A DNA stretch of 52,634 bases from Actinomycetota bacterium (GTDB lineage Bacteria; Actinomycetota; Actinomycetes; Mycobacteriales; JACQDL01): the NCBI GenBank assembly GCA_016201065.1, contig JACQDL010000024.1, forward strand, positions 1 to 52,634, written 5' to 3'. Positions 27,550-35,768 of the stretch are shown here, piece after piece. Position numbers and translations under genes: made by a program. The notes beneath the pieces are model-generated. The model made no database searches, was not told the DNA's origin, and saw only the letters and a list, made by a program, of their open reading frames with translations. Every line of letters starts with the position of its first letter. The first letter of the stretch is position 1.

Positions 27550-29285
27550 CCGGCCCCCGCTCCCGGCTGCGATCCCGGCCCCGCCAGCGGCAGCCGGGAT
27601 CGCAGCCGCAGCTCGACCTGGTCGCCGAACTCCGCCGCGCGGAGGCGACCACCATCCGGGCGCAGCCCGTGCCGGGCGTAGAAGCGGCGGGCCGCCGCGT
27701 TGGCCTCGAACACCCACAGCGTGAGCTCGGTGTGCCCACGGGTGGCCGCATCCACGGCGGCGTGCCGCAGGAGCTGCCGGCCGACCCCGCCGCCGGCGTA
27801 CGCCGGGTCGACGTACAGGGAGTGCACCTGCGCGCTGCCGTCCGGGGCGACCCCGTGCCGGACCCACCCGACCACCGTCCCGGCACCGGTCTCGGCGAGC
27901 GTGCAGCTGACGTCGCCGGTGGCGGCGCCCGCACCGACGATCACGCCGGCACGGACCGGGTCGACGGCGTCCACCACATCGTCCGGGAGCACCCCCCGGT
28001 AGGCGCCGTGCCAGGCGGCGTGGAACACCCTGGCCATCGCGGTCAGGTCGGCCATCGCGGTCGGGCCGGTCGCCGCGACCGCCCGCAGCCGCACCGGCGT
28101 GCCGACCGGCCGGGGCGCGGCCGCGAGCAGCAGCCGCCGTGGCACGGTTCCCGCCGGTGGCGGCAGCCGCAGCGGCAGCCGGCCCGGCGTCAGGCTGCCG
28201 AGCAGGGACGGGCCGCTCGCCCCGGTGCACGACGGCACGGTCCCGGGCACCCCGTGCACGGTCAGGAAACCGAGCAGCGCGAACGCGAACGCCTCCTTGG
28301 CACCGGCCGGGATGCCCAGCTCGTCGGTGCGGCCCAGCACGACGCCCGGCAGGTGGGCGGCGAGGTCGGCCATCAGCACCGGGTTGTGCACGCCGCCGCC
28401 GGCGGCGTGCACGGTCGTGACGCCGTGCCGGAGGCACGCGTCGGCGACGGTACGGGCGGTGAGCCGGGTCAGGGTCGCCACGACGTCGTCGGGCGCCAGG
28501 CCGGGGTGCCGGGTGAGCGCCGACCGCAGGTACGCCGCATTGAACCGCTCCTTGCCGGTGGACTTCGGCGGCGGCTGCCGGTAGTAGGGGTCGGCCAGCA
28601 GCTCCGCCAGCAGGGCCGGGACGACCTGGCCACGGCGGGCCCGCCGGCCGTCCCGGTCCAGCTGCTCGGCGCCACCGGTGGCGTGCTCGACCGCCGCGTC
28701 GATGAGCGCGTTCGCCGGGCCGGTGTCGTAGGCCAGCGCCGCGCCGTCGGGCGAGACCACGGTGATGTTGGCGATGCCACCCAGGTTCAGCGCGGCCCGG
28801 GGCGCCCCCACCGGCCCGAGCAGCAGCGTGTCCAGCAACGACACCAGCGGCGCACCCTGCCCGCCCCGGGCCACGTCCCGGGCCCGCAGGTCGCTGACGA
28901 CCGGTAGGCCGGTCCGCTCGGCGATCCAGGCCGGCTGGCCGAGCTGGAGGGTGCCCAGCGCCCGGCCGCCGGCCACCCAGTGGTAGACGGTCTGCCCGTG
29001 GCTGACCACGAGCTCGGCGTGCCCGCCGCAGATCTCGTCGATGGCCCGCGCCGCCGCCTCGGCGAACGCCTGCCCGAGCCGGGTGTCGAGGCGGCAGATC
29101 TGCCCGACGGTCGTGGCACCGGGTGGGAGGCACGCCGCGACCGCGGCGCGCAGCTCCGGGGGGAACGGGGTCGAGGCGCTGCCGAGGAACGTCGCGACGA
29201 CCTGATCGCCGTCCAGGGTCAGCTCCGCCGCCGCCGTCTCGATCGCGTCATGCGACGTTCCCGAGATCACCCCGACTACCCGCAC
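27546..29285 (-). CDS. anmK: Anhydro-N-acetylmuramic acid kinase fused to GNAT acetyltransferase
   Basis: 579 residues from GTG 29285, preceded by GGAAGGG. Residues 1-385 are AnmK of the actinobacterial type: the ATP-binding loop VISGTSHDAIE, VSHGQTVYHW, NLGGIANITVV, the catalytic-region YDTGPANALID and KSTGKERFNAAYL. AnmK opens the 1,6-anhydro ring of anhMurNAc and phosphorylates it to MurNAc-6-P. Residues about 395-565 are a GNAT acetyltransferase (VHSLYVDPAYAGGGVGRQLL acetyl-CoA motif, then FYARHGLRPDGG), joined by a Pro/Leu-rich linker. Ordinary AnmK is about 370-390 residues, so the fusion is unusual. The acetyl acceptor is unknown; an amino sugar or muropeptide amine is a guess. Confidence 0.9.
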   Translation of the reverse strand: MRVVGVISGTSHDAIETAAAELTLDGDQVVATFLGSASTPFPPELRAAVAACLPPGATTVGQICRLDTRLGQAFAEAAARAIDEICGGHAELVVSHGQTVYHWVAGGRALGTLQLGQPAWIAERTGLPVVSDLRARDVARGGQGAPLVSLLDTLLLGPVGAPRAALNLGGIANITVVSPDGAALAYDTGPANALIDAAVEHATGGAEQLDRDGRRARRGQVVPALLAELLADPYYRQPPPKSTGKERFNAAYLRSALTRHPGLAPDDVVATLTRLTARTVADACLRHGVTTVHAAGGGVHNPVLMADLAAHLPGVVLGRTDELGIPAGAKEAFAFALLGFLTVHGVPGTVPSCTGASGPSLLGSLTPGRLPLRLPPPAGTVPRRLLLAAAPRPVGTPVRLRAVAATGPTAMADLTAMARVFHAAWHGAYRGVLPDDVVDAVDPVRAGVIVGAGAATGDVSCTLAETGAGTVVGWVRHGVAPDGSAQVHSLYVDPAYAGGGVGRQLLRHAAVDAATRGHTELTLWVFEANAAARRFYARHGLRPDGGRLRAAEFGDQVELRLRSRLPLAGPGSQPGAGAG

Positions 29286-29348
29286 CGCGACCCTTCCGCC
29301 GCCCGGCCACCGATTTCGTAAGAGACTATCAGCAGGCGCTCTAGTTGT

Positions 29349-29361
29349 GATATGAAATATC
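29349..29361. promoter_or_regulatory. Candidate operator in the divergent salvage promoter
   Basis: GATAT-GAA-ATATC is a perfect 5-bp dyad in an unusually AT-rich patch of the 102-bp gap between anmK and the lipoprotein gene. A single site here could serve both operons. The RpiR protein of the cluster is the obvious candidate to bind it. Confidence 0.45.
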
Positions 29362-29387
29362 GCCACTACCGGAAACTGGAGGTCGCC

Positions 29388-30947
29388 ATGCAGGGAACGT
29401 GGGGCAGGCGGGTGGCGACGGCGAGCGTCGCCCTCTCGCTCGGGTTGACCGGAGCGGCGTGCAGTTCCCGCAGCTCCCCGACCGGCGACGCTGGTGGCCA
29501 GACCGCCAGCACGCAGTTCGTCATCGCCCGCACCGGCGACATCGACCTGCTCGACCCGCACCGCGCGACCGCGTTCCAGACGGTGCAGACGCTCGGCCTG
29601 ATCTACGGCAACCTGGTCAAGGCCGACTCCAGCGGCAAGCTGCACGCCGACCTCGCCACGGAGTGGAGCTACGCCGACGCCGGCAGGACGGTCACCTTCA
29701 CGCTCCGCCAGGGCGTGCGCTTCCACAACGGCGACCCGTTCACCTCGGCCGACGTCAAGGCCAGCATCACCCGGCTGCAGGACGAGAAGACCAGCGCCGT
29801 GGCGCGATCCAACCTGAGCGGCATCACAGGCGTGGACACCCCGGACGACCACACGCTGGTCCTGCACCTGAAGGCCGCCGACTCGGCCCTGCTGTACGCG
29901 CTGTCCGCGGTGAACGCCGCCGTGCTCGACGCCAAGGACATCGCCGCCGACACGGTGGGCAAGAAGCCCAACGGCACCGGGCCGTTCTCGTTCGGGTCAT
30001 GGCAGCAGAACCGGGACCTGACCCTGAAGGCCAGCCAGGGCTACTGGGGCGGGGCACCGAAGCTGGCCACGGTCATCTTCCGGATCATCCCCGACGAGCC
30101 GTCGATCCTGGCCGGGATGCGGGCCCACAGCTTCCAGATGGCAACGATCTCCGACCCCACCGTCGCTCAGCAGGTCTCCGGGGACGCGGTCACGTTGGTC
30201 AAGCAGCCGGCGCTGTCCTACCACGCGCTCATGCTCAACGGGCGGCGTGCCCCGCTCGACAAGCCCGCCGTCCGGCAGGCCATCGCCTGCGCGGTGGACC
30301 GGCAACAGGTGATCACCACCGTGGCGAACGGCGACGGCAAGGTCACCGGGCCGATCACCAGCCCGGCCTTCGACTACAGCGCCACGCAGGGGCTTCCGTG
30401 CACCGCCGGGGACACCGCCAAGGCCGGCCAGCTGCTCGCCGGCGCCGGGTTCGGCCCCGACCACCCGGTCAAGCTGCGCGCGATCGTGGAGACCGGCGAG
30501 TACGCGACCTCGGTCGCCGAGGGGCAGAACCTCCAGGCGCAGCTCAAGGCGATCGGCATCCAGCTCACCCTTGAGCAGGAGGCCACCGACTCCTACGTCA
30601 AGCGCTGGCTCGCCGCGGACTACGACGCGGCCGTCGCCCTCAACGGCGGCAGCTACTCGCCGTACACGATGTACGGGCGCTACTTCACCACGGGTGGGAG
30701 CCTGGGCATCCCGGCCGGCCTGGACTCGCCCGACCTCAGCGCCCTGCTCAACCGGGCGAACCAGGAGACCGACGACGCCGCACAGCACCAGCTCTACCAG
30801 CAGGTCCAGGAGAAGCTGCTGGAGCTGTCCCCCTGGGTCTGGCTCTTCCGCGGCGACGACTACTACCTGCTCTCGCCCACGGTGCACGGCTTCGTCCCGA
30901 TGCCCAACCAGTCGCTGCAGTACCTTGCGGAGACGAGCGTCGGCTGA
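29388..30947 (+). CDS. Peptide/oligosaccharide ABC importer lipoprotein (SBP family 5)
   Basis: 519 residues from ATG 29388, preceded by GGAGG; an in-frame ATG at 29352 lies inside the operator-like dyad. The lipoprotein signal ends with lipobox LTGAAC (Cys at about residue 25). The mature part is a DppA/OppA-type binding protein (ARTGDIDLLDPHRATAF, FTLRQGVRFHNGDPFTSADVK, NGTGPFSFGSW). Within this cluster the natural ligand is likely a muropeptide, an anhydro-muramyl species or a related cell-wall fragment and not a plain nutrient peptide. That is inferred from context. Confidence 0.88.
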   Translation: MQGTWGRRVATASVALSLGLTGAACSSRSSPTGDAGGQTASTQFVIARTGDIDLLDPHRATAFQTVQTLGLIYGNLVKADSSGKLHADLATEWSYADAGRTVTFTLRQGVRFHNGDPFTSADVKASITRLQDEKTSAVARSNLSGITGVDTPDDHTLVLHLKAADSALLYALSAVNAAVLDAKDIAADTVGKKPNGTGPFSFGSWQQNRDLTLKASQGYWGGAPKLATVIFRIIPDEPSILAGMRAHSFQMATISDPTVAQQVSGDAVTLVKQPALSYHALMLNGRRAPLDKPAVRQAIACAVDRQQVITTVANGDGKVTGPITSPAFDYSATQGLPCTAGDTAKAGQLLAGAGFGPDHPVKLRAIVETGEYATSVAEGQNLQAQLKAIGIQLTLEQEATDSYVKRWLAADYDAAVALNGGSYSPYTMYGRYFTTGGSLGIPAGLDSPDLSALLNRANQETDDAAQHQLYQQVQEKLLELSPWVWLFRGDDYYLLSPTVHGFVPMPNQSLQYLAETSVG

Positions 30948-30949
30948 CC

Positions 30950-31909
30950 ATGACCGGCAAGGAGATCCGCAGCAGGGTGGGCGGCACGCTGCTCACCCTG
31001 CTCGGGGTGTCGGTGGTGGTCTTCATCGTGCTCCGGGCGCTGCCCGGGGACGCGATCACCGCCAAGCTCGGCACCGAGTCCGGGGTCCTCGACCACGCGC
31101 AGCGGCAGGCGCTGGAGCACTACTACGGCATCGACCAGCCGCTGCTGGCGCAGTATTTCGGGTGGTTGCGCGCGGTGCTCTCCGGCAACCTCGGGGTCTC
31201 GGCGGACAGCGGGCAGAGCGTCACCTCGATGCTCGCCGCGGCGCTGCCGGTCACCGTGGAGCTGGCGGTGCTGGCCACCCTCCTCGGTGCACCCGCCGGC
31301 GTGTTTCTCGGCGTGCTGGCGGCCGCCCGGCCGGGGCGGCCCCGCGACATCGGGGTGCAGGGTGCGGCGCTGCTCGGCCTGGCCATCCCGGAGTTCGTGC
31401 TCGGGTCGGTGCTCGTGGCGGTGCTCGCCTCGGCGTTCGGCTACTTCCCGAACGCCGGGGCGTTCGTCCCGCTCACCGAGTCGGTCAGCGCCAACCTCGG
31501 GCAGATGATCTATCCAGCCGCCGTGCTCGCGGTGGCGTTCGCGGCGATCGTGATGCGCACCACCCGCTCGGCGTACCTGGAGATGGCCCGGGCGGACTTC
31601 GTGCGCACCGCGCAGGGGAAGGGGCTCGCCCCCAGCCGGGTCCGGCTCCGGCACGTCCTGCACAATGCCGGCATCCCCATCCTCACCATCATCGGCATCC
31701 AGTTCGGGTACCTGCTCGGAGGCACCGTGATCGTCGAGCAGATCTTCGCCCTTCCCGGGGTCGGACGGTTGCTGCTCAACGCGATCCTCAACCACGACTA
31801 CGCGGTCGTGCAGAGCACGGTCCTGGTGATCGCGGCGATCTTCGTGCTGGTCAACCTGGTGGTGGACCTGCTCTACCGGGTCCTCGACCCGAGGGTCCGG
31901 ATCTCATGA
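30950..31909 (+). CDS. ABC importer permease, DppB type
   Basis: 319 residues with six membrane helices; it starts 2 bp after the lipoprotein stop. Family features are ALPGDAI near the N-terminus, the EAA-type loop (EMARADFVRTAQGKGLAPSRV) and a C-terminal LYRVLDPRVR. It pairs with the next gene to form the channel. Confidence 0.92.
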   Translation: MTGKEIRSRVGGTLLTLLGVSVVVFIVLRALPGDAITAKLGTESGVLDHAQRQALEHYYGIDQPLLAQYFGWLRAVLSGNLGVSADSGQSVTSMLAAALPVTVELAVLATLLGAPAGVFLGVLAAARPGRPRDIGVQGAALLGLAIPEFVLGSVLVAVLASAFGYFPNAGAFVPLTESVSANLGQMIYPAAVLAVAFAAIVMRTTRSAYLEMARADFVRTAQGKGLAPSRVRLRHVLHNAGIPILTIIGIQFGYLLGGTVIVEQIFALPGVGRLLLNAILNHDYAVVQSTVLVIAAIFVLVNLVVDLLYRVLDPRVRIS

Positions 31910-31937
31910 GGGCGCCCGGATGACGGCGCCCGGATGA
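31906..31937 (+). repeat. 14-bp tandem start/stop relay between dppB and dppC
   Basis: ATGs at 31906, 31920 and 31934 are 14 bp apart and so lie in three different frames. The dppB stop overlaps the first (ATGA). The first opens a 5-codon frame (MRAPG) whose TGA overlaps the second. The second opens MTAPG, whose TGA overlaps the third, which is the dppC start. Confidence 0.85.
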
Positions 31938-32827
31938 CGGCGGCCAGCCGGGCCGCCGCCCCGGACTGGGGGCGTGGCCGCCGCCGCTCCGGCGGACGCA
32001 TCGTGCGCGGCGTCGTTGCCGACCGCAACGGCGCGGTCGGCGCGCTGCTGCTTGCCGCGATCCTGGCCCTGGCGCTGGCCGCGGTCACCGGCCTGCTGCC
32101 GCACGACCCGCTCGGACAGCAGCCGGCGGACCGGCTGACCGGGCCGTCGCCGGCGTACTGGCTGGGCACGGACCAGTTCGGCCGGGACATCGCCACCCGG
32201 ACCTTCGTCGGTGTCGCCGCCTCGCTGCGGGTCGTTGTCCTCGCCGTGGCGATCGCCGCGCTCACCGGCACGCTGGCCGGCGTGACGGCCGGGTTCCTCG
32301 GCGGCCACACGGACGCGGTGGTCGGGCGAGCCGCCGACGTGCTCTTCGCCTTCCCGGCGATCCTGCTCGCCATGGCCGTGGTCACCGGGCTCGGGCGTGG
32401 CTGGGTCAACACGGCCATCGCCATCGCAGTCGTCTACACCCCGATCTTCGTCCGGGTGTCCCGGGGGCCCACCCTGGCGGTCCGCCACGCCGAGTACGTG
32501 CTGGCAGGTCGGGTTCTCGGGTTCTCCCGCCGCCGGTTGCTGCTGCGCCACGTGCTGCCCAACGTCGCCGCACCGGTCGTCGTCCAGGTCGCGCTCTCGC
32601 TGTCCTGGGCGGTGCTCACCGAGTCGGCGCTGTCCTTCCTCGGCCTGGGCACCCAGCCGCCGGACCCCTCCCTGGGGCTGATGGTCGCCGACGCCCGTAC
32701 CCTGCTGGCGCCGGCACCGTGGACGCTGCTCGCGCCGGCCGCGGCGATCGTGGTCGTGGTCGTCGGGTTCAACCTCCTCGGCGACGGGCTGCGCTCGGCC
32801 CTCGACCCGACGGTGGGGCCCCGATGA
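31934..32827 (+). CDS. ABC importer permease, DppC type
   Basis: 297 residues with six membrane helices and DppC landmarks: HDPLGQQPADRL, YWLGTDQFGRDIATR, the EAA loop VRHAEYVLAGRVLGFSRRRL and ALSFLGLGTQPPDPSLG. It starts at the last ATG of the minicistron relay. Confidence 0.92.
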   Translation: MTAASRAAAPDWGRGRRRSGGRIVRGVVADRNGAVGALLLAAILALALAAVTGLLPHDPLGQQPADRLTGPSPAYWLGTDQFGRDIATRTFVGVAASLRVVVLAVAIAALTGTLAGVTAGFLGGHTDAVVGRAADVLFAFPAILLAMAVVTGLGRGWVNTAIAIAVVYTPIFVRVSRGPTLAVRHAEYVLAGRVLGFSRRRLLLRHVLPNVAAPVVVQVALSLSWAVLTESALSFLGLGTQPPDPSLGLMVADARTLLAPAPWTLLAPAAAIVVVVVGFNLLGDGLRSALDPTVGPR

Positions 32828-32861
32828 GCGCGGGGTGCCGATGAGCGCGGGGTGCCGATGA
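32824..32861 (+). repeat. 17-bp tandem start/stop relay between dppC and dppD
   Basis: ATGAGCGCGGGGTGCCG is tandemly repeated, placing ATGs at 32824, 32841 and 32858 in three frames. The dppC stop overlaps the first ATG. Two identical 6-codon frames (MSAGCR) follow, each with its TGA overlapping the next ATG. The last ATG starts dppD. Confidence 0.85.
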
Positions 32862-33838
32862 GCGCGGTGCTGGAGGTGGCGGAGCTGAGCACCGCGATCC
32901 TGACCGCGACCGGAGCGCGCCCCGTCGTACGAGGGGTCTCGTTCGCGGTCGCCGCGGGCGAGACGCTCGCCATCGTCGGCGAGAGCGGGTCCGGCAAGAC
33001 GCTCACCGCGCTGTCGGTGATGGGGCTGCTGCCCGACGGCGCCCGGGTCACCGGGGGTTCGGTCCGCCTCGGCGATCGTGACCTGCTCGGCCTCGGCGCG
33101 CGGGAGCGGCGCGCGGTCCGCGGCGCCGAGCTGGCGATGATCTACCAGGACCCGACGACGGCGTTGAACCCGCTCATGCGGGTCGGTGCGCAGGTGCGCG
33201 AAACGCTCCGGGCCCACGGCCGGTCGGCCGAGGCGGCCCGCGGCCGCACCCTGGAGGCTCTCGACGAGGTGGGGCTGCCGAACCCGGAACGGATCGCCCG
33301 CGCCTTCCCGCACCAGCTCTCCGGCGGCATGCGGCAGCGGGTCGTCATCGCCATCGCGGTGTCGACCAGACCCCGGCTGCTCATCGCCGACGAGCCGACC
33401 ACCGCCCTGGACGTCACCGTCCAGCAGCAGATCCTCGCCCTGGTGGACCGGCTGCGGGCCGACCACGGGATGGGCGTCATCTGGATCACCCACGACCTGG
33501 GCGTCGTCGCCCGGATCGCCCAGCGCACCCTCGTGATGTACGCCGGGCGGGCGGTCGAGGTCGGGCGAACCGCGGACCTCTACCGCGCGCCGCAGCACCC
33601 GTACACGGCCGGCCTGCTCGGCTCCGTCCCGCCGGCCCGGGGCACCCAGCGGCCGCCGCTGGCACAGATCGGCGGGCAGCCACCCGACCCGGGCGCGCTG
33701 CCACCGGGGTGCCCGTTCCGGCCGCGGTGCCCGCAGGCGCGGGACCGGTGCGCCGCGACCGAGCCGCCACTGCTGGCCCGCCCACCGCAGCAGGCTGCCT
33801 GCTGGGTGCCGGTGCCGGAGTGGAGCCGGGCGTGCTGA
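32858..33838 (+). CDS. ABC importer ATPase, DppD/OppD type
   Basis: 326 residues: Walker A GESGSGKT, Q loop YQDPTTALNPLM, signature LSGGMRQRV, Walker B LLIADEPTTALD. The Cys-rich C-terminal segment CPFRPRCPQARDRC is typical of Opp/Dpp ATPases that carry an iron-sulfur cluster. An in-frame GTG at 32852 is possible, but ATG 32858 ends the relay. Confidence 0.92.
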   Translation: MSAVLEVAELSTAILTATGARPVVRGVSFAVAAGETLAIVGESGSGKTLTALSVMGLLPDGARVTGGSVRLGDRDLLGLGARERRAVRGAELAMIYQDPTTALNPLMRVGAQVRETLRAHGRSAEAARGRTLEALDEVGLPNPERIARAFPHQLSGGMRQRVVIAIAVSTRPRLLIADEPTTALDVTVQQQILALVDRLRADHGMGVIWITHDLGVVARIAQRTLVMYAGRAVEVGRTADLYRAPQHPYTAGLLGSVPPARGTQRPPLAQIGGQPPDPGALPPGCPFRPRCPQARDRCAATEPPLLARPPQQAACWVPVPEWSRAC

Positions 33839-34860
33839 GCGTCGAGCACCTCGTCAAGGACTACCGGGCCGCGGGCGGGGCGGGGCGGGTGCGCGCCGTC
33901 GACGACGTGTCGTTCCACCTCGACGCCGGCAGCACCCTCGGCATCGTCGGGGAGAGCGGCTGCGGCAAGTCGACCACCGCCCGGCTGCTGGTCCGGCTGG
34001 AGGAGGCCAGCTCCGGGCGGATCACGCTGGATGGCACCGACATCACCCACCTCGCGGGCCGCCGGCTGCGGTCGGTACGGCGGCGGGTCCAGCTCGTGTT
34101 CCAGGACCCCTACGCCTCGCTGAACCCGCGGCTGACCGTCGGCGACGCGCTGCTGGAGGTCCTCACCGTGCACCGGGTCGGCACCGGCACCGCGATGCGT
34201 CGCTCCCGCGTCGCCGACCTGCTCGACATGGTCGGGTTGTCGCTGACGCTGGCCGGCCGGTACCCGCACGAGATGTCCGGCGGGCAGCGGCAGCGGGTCG
34301 GGATCGCCCGCGCGCTGGCCGTGCGGCCGGCGGTGCTCGTGCTGGACGAGCCGGTGTCCGCGCTGGACGTGTCGGTGCGGGCCGAGGTGATGAACCTGCT
34401 CTGCCGGCTCCGTGACGAGCTGGGGCTGACCTACGTCTTCATCTCCCACGACCTCGCGATGGTCCGGCACATCAGCGACCGGATCGCGGTCATGTACCTC
34501 GGCCGGCTCGTCGAGGTCGGGCCGTGGCAGGCGGTGTCCGACGCGCCGCTGCACCCCTACACGCGCGCGCTGCAGGCCGCCGTCCCGGTCGCGGACCCCG
34601 ACGCGGAGGCGGCCCGCGCCGTCAGCGTCGTCATCGGCGAGGTCCCCGACGCCGCGGCCCCTCCCCCGGGCTGCCGGTTCCACCCGCGCTGCCCGATCGC
34701 CGAGCCGAGGTGCGGCGAGGAGGTGCCGGCCCTGGTCGAGCAGCGGACCGGGCACCTGGCGGCGTGCCATCTGGTCACCCACGAACGGCGGGCCACCGTG
34801 CCCGGCGACACGCTGTCCGGCGACACGCTGTCCGGCGACACCGTGGCGGCCGACCAGTGA
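33832..34860 (+). CDS. ABC importer ATPase, DppF/OppF type
   Basis: 342 residues from GTG 33832, overlapping the dppD stop. Walker A is GESGCGKS, signature MSGGQRQRV, Walker B VLVLDEPVSALD, with the C-terminal Cys motif CRFHPRCPIAEPRC. The tail has a short in-frame repeat GDTLSGDTLSGDT. It forms a heterodimer with DppD. Confidence 0.92.
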   Translation: MLSVEHLVKDYRAAGGAGRVRAVDDVSFHLDAGSTLGIVGESGCGKSTTARLLVRLEEASSGRITLDGTDITHLAGRRLRSVRRRVQLVFQDPYASLNPRLTVGDALLEVLTVHRVGTGTAMRRSRVADLLDMVGLSLTLAGRYPHEMSGGQRQRVGIARALAVRPAVLVLDEPVSALDVSVRAEVMNLLCRLRDELGLTYVFISHDLAMVRHISDRIAVMYLGRLVEVGPWQAVSDAPLHPYTRALQAAVPVADPDAEAARAVSVVIGEVPDAAAPPPGCRFHPRCPIAEPRCGEEVPALVEQRTGHLAACHLVTHERRATVPGDTLSGDTLSGDTVAADQ

Positions 34861-35768
34861 CCGCCCGCGACGGCCGCGCGGCGGCTCCCCCCGACGGTGC
34901 CAGCGTCCTGGCGCGGCTGCGCGGCATGCGCGAGTCGCTCCCGCCGGCCGAACGGCTCGTTGCCCAGCGGGTCCTCGCCTCACCCGCCGGGGCGGCCGCG
35001 CTGACGATCGGTGCGCTGGCCGCTGCGGCCGGTACGTCGGTCGCCACGGTCCAGCGACTGTGCCGCAGCATCGGGCTCACCGGCTACCCGGCGTTGCGGC
35101 TGGCGCTGGCCGAGGCCAGCGGGCGGGACCGGACCGAGGACGGGCGGCACATCGGCAGCGACATCGCGCCCGATGAGAAGGTCTCCGCCATCGTGGAGAA
35201 GATCGCCTGGGCCGACGGCAGGGCCATCGAGGACACCGCGGCCCAGCTCGACCTCGACCAGCTCCAGCGGGTCGTCGACCGGCTCGTCGCGGCGCCGCGG
35301 ATCGACCTGTACGGGGTGGGGGCAAGCGCCTTCATCGCGTTGGACTTCCAGCAGAAGCTGCACCGGATCGGGCGTACCGCGTTCGCGTGGGCCGACCCGC
35401 ACATCGCCCTCACCTCCGCGGCCCTGCTCGGCCCCGGCGACGTGGCCATCGGCATCTCGCACACCGGCAGCACGAGGGACACCGTCGAGGCGGTCGCGGA
35501 GGCCCGCCGGCACGGGGCCACCACGGTCGCGCTGACCAACAGCCCACGCTCGCCGGTGACCGAGCAGGCCGACCACGTGCTCCTCACGGCCAGCCGCGAG
35601 ACGACCTTCCGCTCCGGTGCCATGGCCAGCCGCATCGCCCAGCTGCTCGTCGTCGACGTGCTGTTCGTCGCGGTCGCGGCCCGCAGCTACACCAGCACCC
35701 AGCGCGCCCTGGAACGGACGTTCGATGCCGTCAAGGGCCGCCGAATCGGGACGGAGAACCACCGATGA
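34857..35768 (+). CDS. RpiR/MurR-family regulator with SIS domain
   Basis: 303 residues from GTG 34857 (GTGA overlap). An N-terminal RpiR HTH covers residues about 15-85 (GALAAAAGTSVATVQRLCRSIGLTGY is interrupted here for length). A C-terminal SIS domain (DLYGVGASAFIALDFQQKL, then GISHTGSTRDTVEAV) binds phosphosugars. Homologue MurR of E. coli represses murQP and responds to MurNAc-6-P. Encoded between the importer and murQ, it probably controls both divergent operons, with MurNAc-6-P or a related sugar phosphate as signal. Confidence 0.9.
   Translation: MTARDGRAAAPPDGASVLARLRGMRESLPPAERLVAQRVLASPAGAAALTIGALAAAAGTSVATVQRLCRSIGLTGYPALRLALAEASGRDRTEDGRHIGSDIAPDEKVSAIVEKIAWADGRAIEDTAAQLDLDQLQRVVDRLVAAPRIDLYGVGASAFIALDFQQKLHRIGRTAFAWADPHIALTSAALLGPGDVAIGISHTGSTRDTVEAVAEARRHGATTVALTNSPRSPVTEQADHVLLTASRETTFRSGAMASRIAQLLVVDVLFVAVAARSYTSTQRALERTFDAVKGRRIGTENHR

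Noticed and set aside
26446-29133. One 895-codon protein ending in NagA
   Set aside because: The first 530 codons are antisense-like noise over anmK in another frame. GTG 27549 with the 4-bp overlap is the credible NagA start.
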